Shown piece by piece: positions 1-7,301 of a stretch of 38,506 bases of DNA. Location of the stretch: the NCBI GenBank assembly GCA_021813595.1, contig JAKAKF010000149.1, positions 1-38,506 of the forward strand, in the 5' to 3' direction. The translations under genes were made by a program, and so were the position numbers. The stretch comes from a bacterium (GTDB lineage Bacteria; SZUA-79; Acidulodesulfobacterales; Acidulodesulfobacteraceae). A model generated the notes under the pieces. The model made no database searches, was not told where the DNA came from, and saw only the letters and a program-made list of their open reading frames with translations. The first letter of the stretch is position 1. Every line of letters starts with the position of its first letter.

Positions 1-1046
1 AACATACCAAGAGTAGTCATTATTCTTGAACCCACCTTATCCGATATTGCTCCCGCAAAAGGGGCTATAATAGCCATAGAAAGAGGAATAGGCGTTAAAA
101 GGGAGCCTGTTGCCGCGGCGCTGTAATGAAGGAGATTTTCAAGATAAAAAGGCATAAGGAAGAGGACGGCAAATAAGACGTAATAGGATAGCAATCCGGT
201 AACGTTCCCTGCCGAAAACCCCCATTTTTTAAAAAGTTTTAAGTCTATCATCGGGTGTTCTACTTTAATTTCCGTGTAAACGAAAAGCGGCAGTAAAACT
301 GCGGCAATAACGAAGTAAGTAATTATTATAGGCGACGACCAGCCGAATTTCGTTCCTTCGTTGATTGCAAGGATAAGAAATGCAAGCCCGGCCGCAAAAA
401 AAGAAATTCCAAAGTAATCTATTTTTTCTTTTTTCTTCATATTAGCTTTGCTTGACGGCAGGATAAATAAAGCCATAAACGTTCCTGCGATTCCAATCGG
501 CACGTTAACGTAAAATATCCAGCGCCATCCTATAGCCGCAATAATCATACCGCCTACAAAAGGGCCTATAGACATTGCGATAGCCTGAACGGAACCCTGA
601 AGCCCTATAGCCTTGCCTAGTTCGTTAGAAGGAAAAGCCTGAGTTATTATCGCAACGGAATTAGCCTGAAGAAGTCCTGCTCCTACCGCCTGAAGAACAC
701 GGGAAAAAATAATAAAATTTGCATTAGGCGCAATGCCGCAAAGCGCCGAACCGACTGTAAAAACAACGAAACCGGTATTATACATCTTTGTTCTTCCGAA
801 CATATCGGCGAGTCTTCCAAATAAAGGTAAAAAAACTGTAAGAGTCAGCATATAAGCCATTGCAACCCATTCTATAACCGCCATATTTACTTGAAAGCCT
901 TTTTCCATAGTCGGCATAGCGACGTTGACTATGCTCACGTCTAAAGCAGACATTGTTGCGCCTACCAGAACCGTTGAAAGTATAAACCATTTCCAATTTG
1001 GATGAGATTCAAAGTACGGATGAGGAAAACCAGATTTTTTTTCCAA
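1..1046 (-). CDS. DHA2-family MFS multidrug exporter, EmrB/QacA type (3' end cut by window edge)
   Basis: This is a proton-driven inner-membrane drug/solute exporter of the 14-helix DHA2 class; about 348 residues are visible and the C-terminus lies beyond base 1. Translating the minus strand gives a first helix with the family motif ALDVSIVNVAMP, motif A as GRLADMFGR after helix 2, and a motif C-like GPFVGGMII in helix 5. The start is placed at TTG 1046 because it has a strong Shine-Dalgarno (AGGGGGG at 1053-1058) 7 nt upstream, and the first in-frame ATG would remove part of helix 1. The start lies only 22 nt after the aspS stop, so it is probably co-transcribed with aspS. No HlyD-type partner is visible here. 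The substrate cannot be read from sequence. The family call is firm; drug specificity is unknown. Confidence 0.9.
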   Translation of the reverse strand, partial: MEKKSGFPHPYFESHPNWKWFILSTVLVGATMSALDVSIVNVAMPTMEKGFQVNMAVIEWVAMAYMLTLTVFLPLFGRLADMFGRTKMYNTGFVVFTVGSALCGIAPNANFIIFSRVLQAVGAGLLQANSVAIITQAFPSNELGKAIGLQGSVQAIAMSIGPFVGGMIIAAIGWRWIFYVNVPIGIAGTFMALFILPSSKANMKKKEKIDYFGISFFAAGLAFLILAINEGTKFGWSSPIIITYFVIAAVLLPLFVYTEIKVEHPMIDLKLFKKWGFSAGNVTGLLSYYVLFAVLFLMPFYLENLLHYSAAATGSLLTPIPLSMAIIAPFAGAISDKVGSRIMTTLGM

Positions 1047-1068
1047 TTTAATGCCCCCCTGTTTTTTT

Positions 1069-2835
1069 CTATTTTATATTTTCGTTTAATTTTATTCCTA
1101 ATTCTCTAAGCTGAATCGTATTAACGCCGGAAGGAGCGTCCGTAAGAGGGCAGTATGCTTTCTGCGTTTTCGGAAAAGCTATTACGTCCCTTATAGATTC
1201 TTCATTTCTCAGTATCATTAATATTCTGTCCAATCCAAAAGCAATGCCTCCGTGAGGCGGAGCGCCGAAACTCAGAGCATCTAAAAGAAAGCCGAATTTT
1301 ATTTTAGCGTCTTCCGGCGATATAGAAAGAATTTTAAAAATAGTTTCCTGCAGTTTAGAATTATGTATCCTGATACTTCCGCCGCCTATTTCTTCTCCGT
1401 TAAGCACGAGATCGTAACTGTCCGATTTAACGGATAAAGGGTCTGTTTCAAGTTTTTCGATATCTTTAACTGCCGGAGAAGTAAAAGGATGATGAACGGC
1501 AACTATCTTTTTTTCCTCTTCGGAGTATTCGAATAAAGGAAAATTGACGACCCATAAAAGATCCAACCTGTCTTTATTTATAAGATTATATTTTTTAGCT
1601 AGATGCAATCTCAGTCTTCCAAGTACGTTTTCCGCAGTTTTTTTTGAATCCGACTGATAAAATATTATATCGCCGTTTTTAGCTCCGGTTACCTTAATGA
1701 GATTACTTCTCTCTTCGTCGGATATAAATTTAGAAATCCCTCCTTCTAAAGCATTATTTTCGGAAACTTTCGTCCATGCAAGACCTTTAGCCCCGAAATC
1801 TTTTGCGGTGTTTAGAAGTTCGTCTATATCTTTTCTGGAAAGAAGATTAGCGCCGTCAGGCAGGCAAACCGCTTTAATAACGCCGCCGTTTTTAATATTT
1901 TCTTTAAAAACGTTCATGGCGGAATTTTCAAAAACATCCGTTAAGCTCCGAATAATCAATTCAAATCTTGTATCGGGTTTATCGCTTCCGTATTTGTCCA
2001 TCGCCTCGTCGTAATCTATAACTTTAAACGGACGTTCTATTTTAACGTTTAAAAGTTTTTCGAAAAGCATGACGAACAGTTCTTCGGCGATTGAAATAAC
2101 GTCCTTGTTTTCTACAAAAGACATTTCCATATCCAACTGGGTGAATTCGGGTTGTCTGTCTGCCCTTAAATCTTCGTCCCTGAAACATCTTACTATTTGA
2201 TAATACCGTTCAAATCCGCCGACCATCAAAATTTGCTTGAATAGTTGCGGCGACTGTGGAAGGGCAAAAAACCTGCCGTTGTTTAATCTGGAAGGGACAA
2301 GAAAATCCCTTGAACCTTCAGGCGTGCTTTTCGTCAAAAAAGGCGTTTCTATATCGAAAAAACCTTTTCCGTCAAGAAATTCTCTTACGAGATGCGTAAA
2401 TTTAGACCTAAAAATTAAATTATCTTTTAATCTTTTGCTTCTTAAATCTAAATATCTGTATTTGAGCCTGGTAAACTCATTGACTTCCGATTCTTCGTCT
2501 ATCTGGAAAGGCAAAACTTCGCAGGTATTAAGAATTTCGACTGTTTTAGCCGCAAGTTCCAAACTGCCGGTTTTTAAAGTATCGTTTTCGGTTCCTTCCG
2601 GTCTTTTTCTTACCGTTCCGCTTACGGCAATAACATATTCGTTCCTAAGCTTTTTTGCGGTCTTAAAAGACCCGCCTTCAATGTTTTCGTCGAAGACTAT
2701 CTGCAGTATTCCCGAATAATCCCTCAAATCTATAAAAATCAAACCGCCGTGGTCGCGGTAGTGCATTACCCATCCTTTAAACGTAAACTCTTTGCCTATA
2801 TCCGATTCTTTAATATCTTCGCATAATGTCCGCAT
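1069..2835 (-). CDS. aspS: aspartate--tRNA ligase, probably non-discriminating (Asp/Asn) type
   Basis: Class II synthetase that charges tRNA-Asp; 588 residues, the normal bacterial length. In order it has an OB-fold anticodon-binding domain (about 15-105), the catalytic core with motif 2 FRDEDLRADRQPEF (from about residue 218), the bacterial GAD insertion, and motif 3 GIAFGLDRI near the C-terminus. An ATG 24 nt further upstream (2859) is open, but the start at 2835 has an AAGG Shine-Dalgarno at 6 nt and matches the usual N-terminus MRTL. Residue 29 is His within RDHGG, as in Pseudomonas aeruginosa AspRS, whereas the discriminating E. coli enzyme has RDLGS. This suggests an enzyme that also aspartylates tRNA-Asn and depends on GatCAB. 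It lies between the hydrolase and exporter genes on the same strand. Confidence 0.97.
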   Translation of the reverse strand: MRTLCEDIKESDIGKEFTFKGWVMHYRDHGGLIFIDLRDYSGILQIVFDENIEGGSFKTAKKLRNEYVIAVSGTVRKRPEGTENDTLKTGSLELAAKTVEILNTCEVLPFQIDEESEVNEFTRLKYRYLDLRSKRLKDNLIFRSKFTHLVREFLDGKGFFDIETPFLTKSTPEGSRDFLVPSRLNNGRFFALPQSPQLFKQILMVGGFERYYQIVRCFRDEDLRADRQPEFTQLDMEMSFVENKDVISIAEELFVMLFEKLLNVKIERPFKVIDYDEAMDKYGSDKPDTRFELIIRSLTDVFENSAMNVFKENIKNGGVIKAVCLPDGANLLSRKDIDELLNTAKDFGAKGLAWTKVSENNALEGGISKFISDEERSNLIKVTGAKNGDIIFYQSDSKKTAENVLGRLRLHLAKKYNLINKDRLDLLWVVNFPLFEYSEEEKKIVAVHHPFTSPAVKDIEKLETDPLSVKSDSYDLVLNGEEIGGGSIRIHNSKLQETIFKILSISPEDAKIKFGFLLDALSFGAPPHGGIAFGLDRILMILRNEESIRDVIAFPKTQKAYCPLTDAPSGVNTIQLRELGIKLNENIK

Positions 2836-2868
2836 TATTAACCTTATCTCTCCAATCATTTTGTAACC

Positions 2869-2905
2869 ATTTTGTGGCAGTACCGGAATTCAATTCCGGT
2901 ACTGC
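2869..2905. repeat. palindromic repeat, family copy A
   Basis: Perfect 14-bp arms (2877-2890 and 2892-2905) surround a single C. The core is AATTCAATT and the arms read GCAGTACCGG and its complement. The octamer ATTTTGTG (2869-2876) directly precedes it. Copies B (10246-10282) and C (11772-11807, opposite strand) share the octamer-N10-AATT spacing but have different N10 arms with matching complements. It lies between the hydrolase stop and the aspS start. There is no T-run on the strand transcribed here, so it does not look like a terminator for the hydrolase. Confidence 0.85.
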
Positions 2906-2966
2906 GTTTTTATAAAACGGCAGGATTTTTTTTGTTCAATTTTTAAGTTTATAATTTTAATGCCGT

Positions 2967-3839
2967 TCATGTCAATAAAAATTTATCGATTTCTTTTTCC
3001 ATGCTATAATTTCCGTATAAAAAATCTATATGATTTTTTGCCGGAATGTTATTGATAACGGAGTTTATAATTTTTTTGGATAAATCTTGAATACATTTTT
3101 GTTTTATTATTAAGTCTTTTTCAGAGTAAACAAAATAAAAAAGTATTTTTTTAAAATTCTCGTTAATAAATTTTACGTCTTTTTTATAGTTTCGGATTTT
3201 ACCGTAATCTTGAGAATATTTAAAGTCGTTAACGACCGCCGTATCAGGAGTTCTTTTTATATCGGCTAATGCTTTTTTTAAAATATTTTTATCCCTTGAA
3301 CCGAGAGCATCTTTTAAGAAAAGCATAATAGTCCTGTCGAAAGAATTTTCTAAGCTCCTGATGAAACTGTCGCTGATGCCCGTATCGTGGCATCCCGCTA
3401 TCAGCATAATTTTTTCGGTATTTTCCGGAAATAAAGCCGCATATTTTAAACATACCTGCGCTCCCATTGAATGGCCTATTAAGATTATTTTAGCGTCCTT
3501 TTCCATAAGTTCTTCGGCTATCGAATTTATAGACTTTGCGTAAAAAGAAATGCCGTCGTTTTCAGGCATTATAAAATTTAGCTTATTCTTCTTATTATTG
3601 TTAAAATCGGGGGCAGATGGTAAAGACCTGAAATGAAACGGTAAATCGGGGACTAAAATATTAAAAGTCTTGCCGAAGTTTTTTTTTATATAGTTAAAAA
3701 TAGAAAGCATCGAAAGATGATTTCCGCCGGCGCCGTGAATCAGAACTATACATCTGTTTTGAGCTTTTTTATCTCTATTAATAGGCGCTTCATGAAAAAT
3801 ATAAAAAATACCTGTGTCGTTTACTTCTTTATAAGACAT
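2967..3839 (-). CDS. alpha/beta-fold hydrolase
   Basis: A 290-residue serine hydrolase of the alpha/beta-hydrolase fold, probably cytoplasmic because there is no signal peptide. The oxyanion motif HGAGGN lies at about 35-40, the nucleophile elbow is GHSMGA with Ser124, and an acid (in SEKDL) and a His (in AKNHIDF) near the C-terminus complete a likely triad. The substrate is not predictable: the family includes esterases, lipases, C-C hydrolases and lactonases. The start ATG 3839 lacks a clear Shine-Dalgarno. The gene is divergent from the cis-prenyltransferase gene (79-bp gap) and may lead a transcript into aspS across the palindrome at 2877-2905. Confidence 0.85.
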   Translation of the reverse strand: MSYKEVNDTGIFYIFHEAPINRDKKAQNRCIVLIHGAGGNHLSMLSIFNYIKKNFGKTFNILVPDLPFHFRSLPSAPDFNNNKKNKLNFIMPENDGISFYAKSINSIAEELMEKDAKIILIGHSMGAQVCLKYAALFPENTEKIMLIAGCHDTGISDSFIRSLENSFDRTIMLFLKDALGSRDKNILKKALADIKRTPDTAVVNDFKYSQDYGKIRNYKKDVKFINENFKKILFYFVYSEKDLIIKQKCIQDLSKKIINSVINNIPAKNHIDFLYGNYSMEKEIDKFLLT

Positions 3840-3864
3840 GCTATAATTTTAAAAAATAGTCAAA

Positions 3865-3911
3865 ATATGTTATATTAAAAATTAAAATTAATTAAAAAGA
3901 TTATAACATAT
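3865..3911. promoter_or_regulatory. 10-bp inverted repeat in a divergent promoter region
   Basis: ATATGTTATA (3865-3874) and TATAACATAT (3902-3911) form a perfect 10-bp inverted repeat with a 27-nt spacer. They fill most of the 79-bp gap between the divergent hydrolase and prenyltransferase genes. It could be paired operator half-sites or overlapping AT-rich -10 regions. In sequence this AT-rich, chance matches are fairly easy. Confidence 0.35.
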
Positions 3912-3918
3912 AAATAAA

Positions 3919-4809
3919 ATGTTCGTAAAAAAATTAGCATATTTTTACTATAAAAAAAAGTTAGAAAGACAGATATTAAAGAATAAAATCCCTCAGCACA
4001 TAGGAATAATATTGGACGGCAACCGGAGATACGCTAAGAAATGCGGTTTTGAAGATGCAAGCAGGGGGCATAGAAAAGGCGCCGATAAACTTTACGAAGT
4101 TCTTTCCTGGTGTTTAGATTTAAAAATCAAAGTCGTTACCGTATGGGCATTTTCTACGGATAATTTTAAAAGAAGCCGCTCCGAAATCGACAGCTTAATG
4201 CATATCATTAAAGAGCAGCTCGAATCTTATATAAATTCAAAATTTATAAACGATAATAAAATAAGAGTTTCGGTTATCGGCAAAAGAGAATTACTATCCG
4301 AAGATTTAATAGAAGTCATCGACAGGCTCGAAAATAAAACTAAAGATTATTCAAACCTGAAACTATATATAGCCGTCGGATACGGAGGAAGACAGGAGAT
4401 ATGCGACGCCATAATAAATTTTATTTCGGATAATATTTATATAATAAATAAAACAAGCGGCCTATGCGAAGGTTCAGGCGGAAATAAAAAAGGAATTTTG
4501 CATGAAAGTCAGTCCATAGAAAACACTAATAGCCGGCGATGTTCTTCGGGTTATGCCGACGATTATGATTATCTGTCCAATATTATTACCGTTGAAAATA
4601 TATCCAAATATCTTTATGCAAAAGGTTCTCCCGACCCGGATTTAATTATAAGAACCAGCGGCGAGATTAGATTGTCCGGTTTTCTGCTTTGGCAAAGCGC
4701 ATATTCCGAGTTTTATTTCTGCGATGCATACTGGCCGGAGTTCAGGGAAATAGATTTTTTAAGAGCTATAAGAAGCTATCAATCCCGTCAGATAAGAGCG
4801 GGAAAGTGA
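3919..4809 (+). CDS. uppS: isoprenyl transferase (cis-prenyltransferase, UppS/DHDDS family) with internal insertion
   Basis: It condenses isopentenyl diphosphate onto an allylic primer in the cis configuration, normally making undecaprenyl diphosphate, the lipid carrier for peptidoglycan. The Mg/diphosphate motif is ILDGNRRYAKK with Asp33, followed by GHRKGADKL. The C-terminal signature is PDLIIRTSGEIRLSGFLLWQ. Two things are odd. The first motif reads DGNRRYA rather than the common bacterial DGNGRWA, resembling archaeal/eukaryotic-type enzymes. The protein is also 296 residues instead of about 250, because of a hydrophilic Gly/Ser/Asn-rich insertion around residues 185-240 before the ISKYLYAKG segment. 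It is not next to the usual frr-cdsA neighbours. No clear Shine-Dalgarno precedes ATG 3919. The family is certain; product chain length is not. Confidence 0.9.
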   Translation: MFVKKLAYFYYKKKLERQILKNKIPQHIGIILDGNRRYAKKCGFEDASRGHRKGADKLYEVLSWCLDLKIKVVTVWAFSTDNFKRSRSEIDSLMHIIKEQLESYINSKFINDNKIRVSVIGKRELLSEDLIEVIDRLENKTKDYSNLKLYIAVGYGGRQEICDAIINFISDNIYIINKTSGLCEGSGGNKKGILHESQSIENTNSRRCSSGYADDYDYLSNIITVENISKYLYAKGSPDPDLIIRTSGEIRLSGFLLWQSAYSEFYFCDAYWPEFREIDFLRAIRSYQSRQIRAGK

Positions 4810-4893
4810 TTTAAAATGCTAAGCGGGAATCCAGAGTATTAGAAAATAAGCGATTTGCGGTCAAAAAGTTTAAGTATCTTAGGGGAATGCAGA

Positions 4894-6051
4894 ATGGCTT
4901 TTAACAAAAAGCAGAAAAAGACTATTGCGGCTATGAGTTCTGTAGTTGGTTTAAGGATGCTTGCGGTATTTCTTGTTTTGCCGGTTTTCGTGCTGTTCGC
5001 CGAAAAATTTACGTCAAGTTTTATTTTAATCGGAATTGCATTCGGTATTTACGGCTTATCGAGGGCGATTTTTCAGATTCCGTTCGGTTATATTTCCGAT
5101 AAAATAGGAAGAAAAAACGTTTTGTTTTTCGGCATGCTTTTATTCGGCATATTTACTTTTATAATAGGTTTTTCCGATAATATTTACGAACTTATACTGC
5201 TTAGGTTTCTTCAAGGAGTCGCCGCAGAAAGCTCCGTGGCGTTCGCATTGGTTTCCGATACCGTTTCCGAGAGCGACAGGACAAAAGCTATGGCATTTCT
5301 GGGTATCCCTATAGGATTAAGTTTTGTCGTGGGTATCGTAATGGGTCCTTTGCTTTCTTATTACTTCGGTTATCCTTTTTTATTCTATATTTCCGGCATA
5401 TTCGGCATTATTTCCGCCCTTTTAATTATGGTTCTGGTGGAGGAACCCAAGAGCAAAGAAATGCTGAAAGAAATAGAAGTTTCCTTTAAAGACGCCGTTG
5501 CCGTTTTCAAAAACAAAACGCTTGCAAATCTTTCCTTACAGGGTTTTCTTTTGTCTTTCTTTATGACCGTTTTCTTTTTCGGTCTGCCTTTAATAGTCAA
5601 GCATGAATTAGGAACAGGATATTATTACAAGGTTTTAATCCCTATGGTAGTATTTTCTCTTTTTGCCATGATGAAAGCTTCAAAAAAAGCCGATATGGGA
5701 TATGAAGTTCATCTATTGAAGTTAAGTTTTTTATTAATGGCTGTTTCAAGCATTTTTATGTTTTCCGATGCTAAAGGTTATGCTCTGCCGGTAATTATAA
5801 TAGGCGGAATTTTGTTTTTTACCGGCTTTTCAATTACCGAACCTATAATGCCTTCTTTAGTGTCGTCTTCATCGGATAAGTCTTTTGTGGGCACTTCCAT
5901 GGGGGTTTACAATACTTTGCAATTTTCGGGAAGTTTTATAGGAGGAAGCATAGCAGGGTTGCTGTATGAAAGCTACCGCAGTTTCATACCTGCTATTCTA
6001 ATTGCTTCTTCTTTAACTTGCTATATATTAATAATGAGAATTAAGAAGTGA
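4894..6051 (+). CDS. MFS transporter, YajR-like
   Basis: A 385-residue, 12-helix inner-membrane major facilitator protein. It closely follows the pattern of E. coli YajR: an N-terminal RMLAVFLVLPVF helix, then GIAFGIYGLSRAIFQIPFG and motif A as DKIGRKNVL, and SESDRTKAMAFLGIP before helix 5. It lacks the C-terminal YAM domain of E. coli YajR and ends just after helix 12. The start at ATG 4894 has an AGGGG Shine-Dalgarno 8 nt upstream; a longer frame from 4855 has none. The substrate is unknown. It follows the prenyltransferase by 84 nt on the same strand and is followed by a 416-bp gene-poor region. Confidence 0.88.
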   Translation: MAFNKKQKKTIAAMSSVVGLRMLAVFLVLPVFVLFAEKFTSSFILIGIAFGIYGLSRAIFQIPFGYISDKIGRKNVLFFGMLLFGIFTFIIGFSDNIYELILLRFLQGVAAESSVAFALVSDTVSESDRTKAMAFLGIPIGLSFVVGIVMGPLLSYYFGYPFLFYISGIFGIISALLIMVLVEEPKSKEMLKEIEVSFKDAVAVFKNKTLANLSLQGFLLSFFMTVFFFGLPLIVKHELGTGYYYKVLIPMVVFSLFAMMKASKKADMGYEVHLLKLSFLLMAVSSIFMFSDAKGYALPVIIIGGILFFTGFSITEPIMPSLVSSSSDKSFVGTSMGVYNTLQFSGSFIGGSIAGLLYESYRSFIPAILIASSLTCYILIMRIKK

Positions 6052-6080
6052 ATTAAACATTATGAATTTTTATTGAAACA

Positions 6081-6347
6081 TTATGAGTCAAAAATTAAAT
6101 AAAACCTTAACTCACCGTTAGAAACTTCACAATTTAATTTTAATTGGTAGGGTTTATAGCCCCTATTGCTTCCGGCTTTAGAAAGATAAGAATTTAATCT
6201 TTCTTCAATGCCAAATTTTTAATGAAATCAGCTATTAAAACCATATTCTTCTGCTGAAAAAGATATGCTTTTCAATTCCGCAGAAGAATATATCGCCGAA
6301 TGATGTAATTTTTTCGTTGCCATTTTTAAATTTAGTGATAAAATCAT
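6081..6347 (-). pseudogene. decayed transposase-like fragment (two in-frame stops)
   Basis: Most of the 416-bp gap 6052-6467 is a degraded minus-strand reading frame. Read from ATG 6347, one frame gives protein-like sequence interrupted by TGA at codon 40 and TAA at codon 43, then continues in the same frame to TAA at 6081. The segment after the stops reads KFGIEERLNSYLSKAGSNRG. From memory, the GSNRGY block after a 'klGieerlN' stretch resembles the N-terminal part of IS1380-type DDE transposases, but I could not test this. No catalytic core remains. The gap also holds hairpins at 6180-6204 and 6243-6291 and an 11-bp direct repeat (6055-6065 and 6076-6086). Confidence 0.45.
6243..6291. repeat. 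12-bp-arm inverted repeat inside the decayed fragment
   Basis: ATATTCTTCTGC (6243-6254) pairs perfectly with GCAGAAGAATAT (6280-6291). An inner TGAAAA/TTTTCA pair (6255-6260 and 6269-6274) extends the stem across a bulge. No T-run follows. It overlaps the degraded reading frame, so it may simply be a remnant of the element. Confidence 0.5.
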
Positions 6348-6368
6348 ATTAGACGCATGGTCTAATAT
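6346..6368. promoter_or_regulatory. 9-bp-arm palindrome upstream of the cytochrome c gene (possible operator)
   Basis: ATATTAGAC (6346-6354), the spacer GCATG, then GTCTAATAT (6360-6368) form a perfect interrupted palindrome about 100 bp before the cytochrome c start. It sits just outside the degraded reading frame. It could be an operator for a dimeric regulator or a leftover end of the decayed element. Confidence 0.4.
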
Positions 6369-6467
6369 ATTATAAGCCACCTTTTGGGTTATTGTTGGTA
6401 TTTGCTTAACACCTATATATAATTAAAATAATTATTTTGTTCGTAAAAAATTAAGGAGGAACAAAAA

Positions 6468-7126
6468 ATGAAAAAGTATTTTTTTATCGCAGCTTTTTGT
6501 TTTGCGATTGTTTTTTTATTTCATCAAATTCTGCTTTTGCAACGGCATCCGCCCCAAAACTTTTTAAAAAATATTACTGTATCGATTGCCATACTCTGGG
6601 GCATGAAGGCGGGACGGTCGGACCAAACCTTTCAAACGTTGGGAAGACTAAAAGCCTTGCATGGATTAAGTCGCAAATATTCCATCCGGGCAGTCATTTT
6701 ATAAAGGGTGCTAAAGCAAAAATAAACGGGAAAGTTTATCTTGTTAGAATGCCTGGTTTCAAGGCTATTCCTGATTCGGCTGTAAATAAACTGGCTGAAT
6801 ATATTAAGACATTTCCGTCCGTAAGGTCAAATTTAAGCTATAAAAGACCGCCTGAGGGTATGAGACTTTTTGAAAAAGATAATTGTATCGCCTGTCATCG
6901 CATAAACGGAATAGGAGGAAAGGTTGGACCCGACCTTTCTCATATCGGAAAGACAAAAAGTCTATCATGGATTGAATCTCAGATAGTAGATCCTAAGGTT
7001 CATTTTACATATGGCGTTCCTACGACCATCAACGGTCAAACTTATCTTGTAATAATGCCGGGGTTTAAGCATATTTCCGCTTCGCAGCTTAATACTATCG
7101 CAAGATATCTCAAGACCTTGAAATAA
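6468..7126 (+). CDS. periplasmic tandem (di-heme) cytochrome c; signal peptide and body in different frames
   Basis: Two homologous class I cytochrome c domains sit in tandem. The heme motifs are CIDCH (Cys codon at 6578) and CIACH (Cys codon at 6884), 102 residues apart, each followed by VGPxLSxxGKTKSL and an MPGF segment whose Met is the likely sixth heme ligand. A perfect AAGGAGG Shine-Dalgarno precedes ATG 6468, which begins a signal peptide (MKKYFFIAAFCFAIV). The hydrophobic core, the cleavage site SNSAFA and everything downstream are in the -1 frame. The switch occurs at the T7 run 6511-6517, within the slippery heptamer T TTT TTA. The zero frame would end at 6704 as a meaningless 78-residue product. 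This is either a frameshift error or mutation, or a true -1 frameshift. Its electron-transfer partner is unknown. Confidence 0.82.
6512..6518 (+). other. candidate -1 frameshift (slippery) site
   Basis: The heptamer T TTT TTA is correctly phased in the zero frame (codons GTT TTT TTA) and matches the X XXY YYZ rule. A -1 slip gives TTT TTT ATT TCA and joins the signal peptide to the cytochrome frame. I see no obvious strong stem 5-8 nt downstream, so an indel in the T7 run (T8 would restore the frame) is at least as likely. Confidence 0.4.
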
Positions 7127-7152
7127 GAAATAAAAGATAGAAATACGTCACT

Positions 7153-7206
7153 AAAAAACAGCCTCCTATCGTATTGGTTTTCCAATACGATAGGAGGCTG
7201 TTTTTT
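7153..7206. terminator. bidirectional intrinsic terminator with perfect 25-bp stem
   Basis: Arms 7153-7177 and 7182-7206 are perfectly complementary around a TTTT loop. The stem is GC-rich in the middle (CAGCCTCCTATCG), flanked by A6 on the left and T6-7 on the right. It lies 26 bp after the cytochrome c stop. The stem is unusually long for a terminator, so an origin as a small palindromic element is possible. Confidence 0.85.
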
Positions 7207-7301
7207 TAAGTATAATTTTCATATTTTCTTTTTTTAGCAAGATTGCTATACTAATAATTAATTAAAACAAAAAGCGCAATCTTTTAGGGCAGGATTAAAA
7301 A

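Noticed and set aside
1697..2719. Open frames on the plus strand opposite aspS
   Set aside because: They have no ribosome binding site or recognisable domains and are explained by the codon bias of aspS on the other strand. The same applies to other long antisense frames opposite ppdK, mfd, uvrA and the ATPase.
2836..2859. Upstream ATG of aspS
   Set aside because: It would translate the Shine-Dalgarno region of the better-supported start at 2835.
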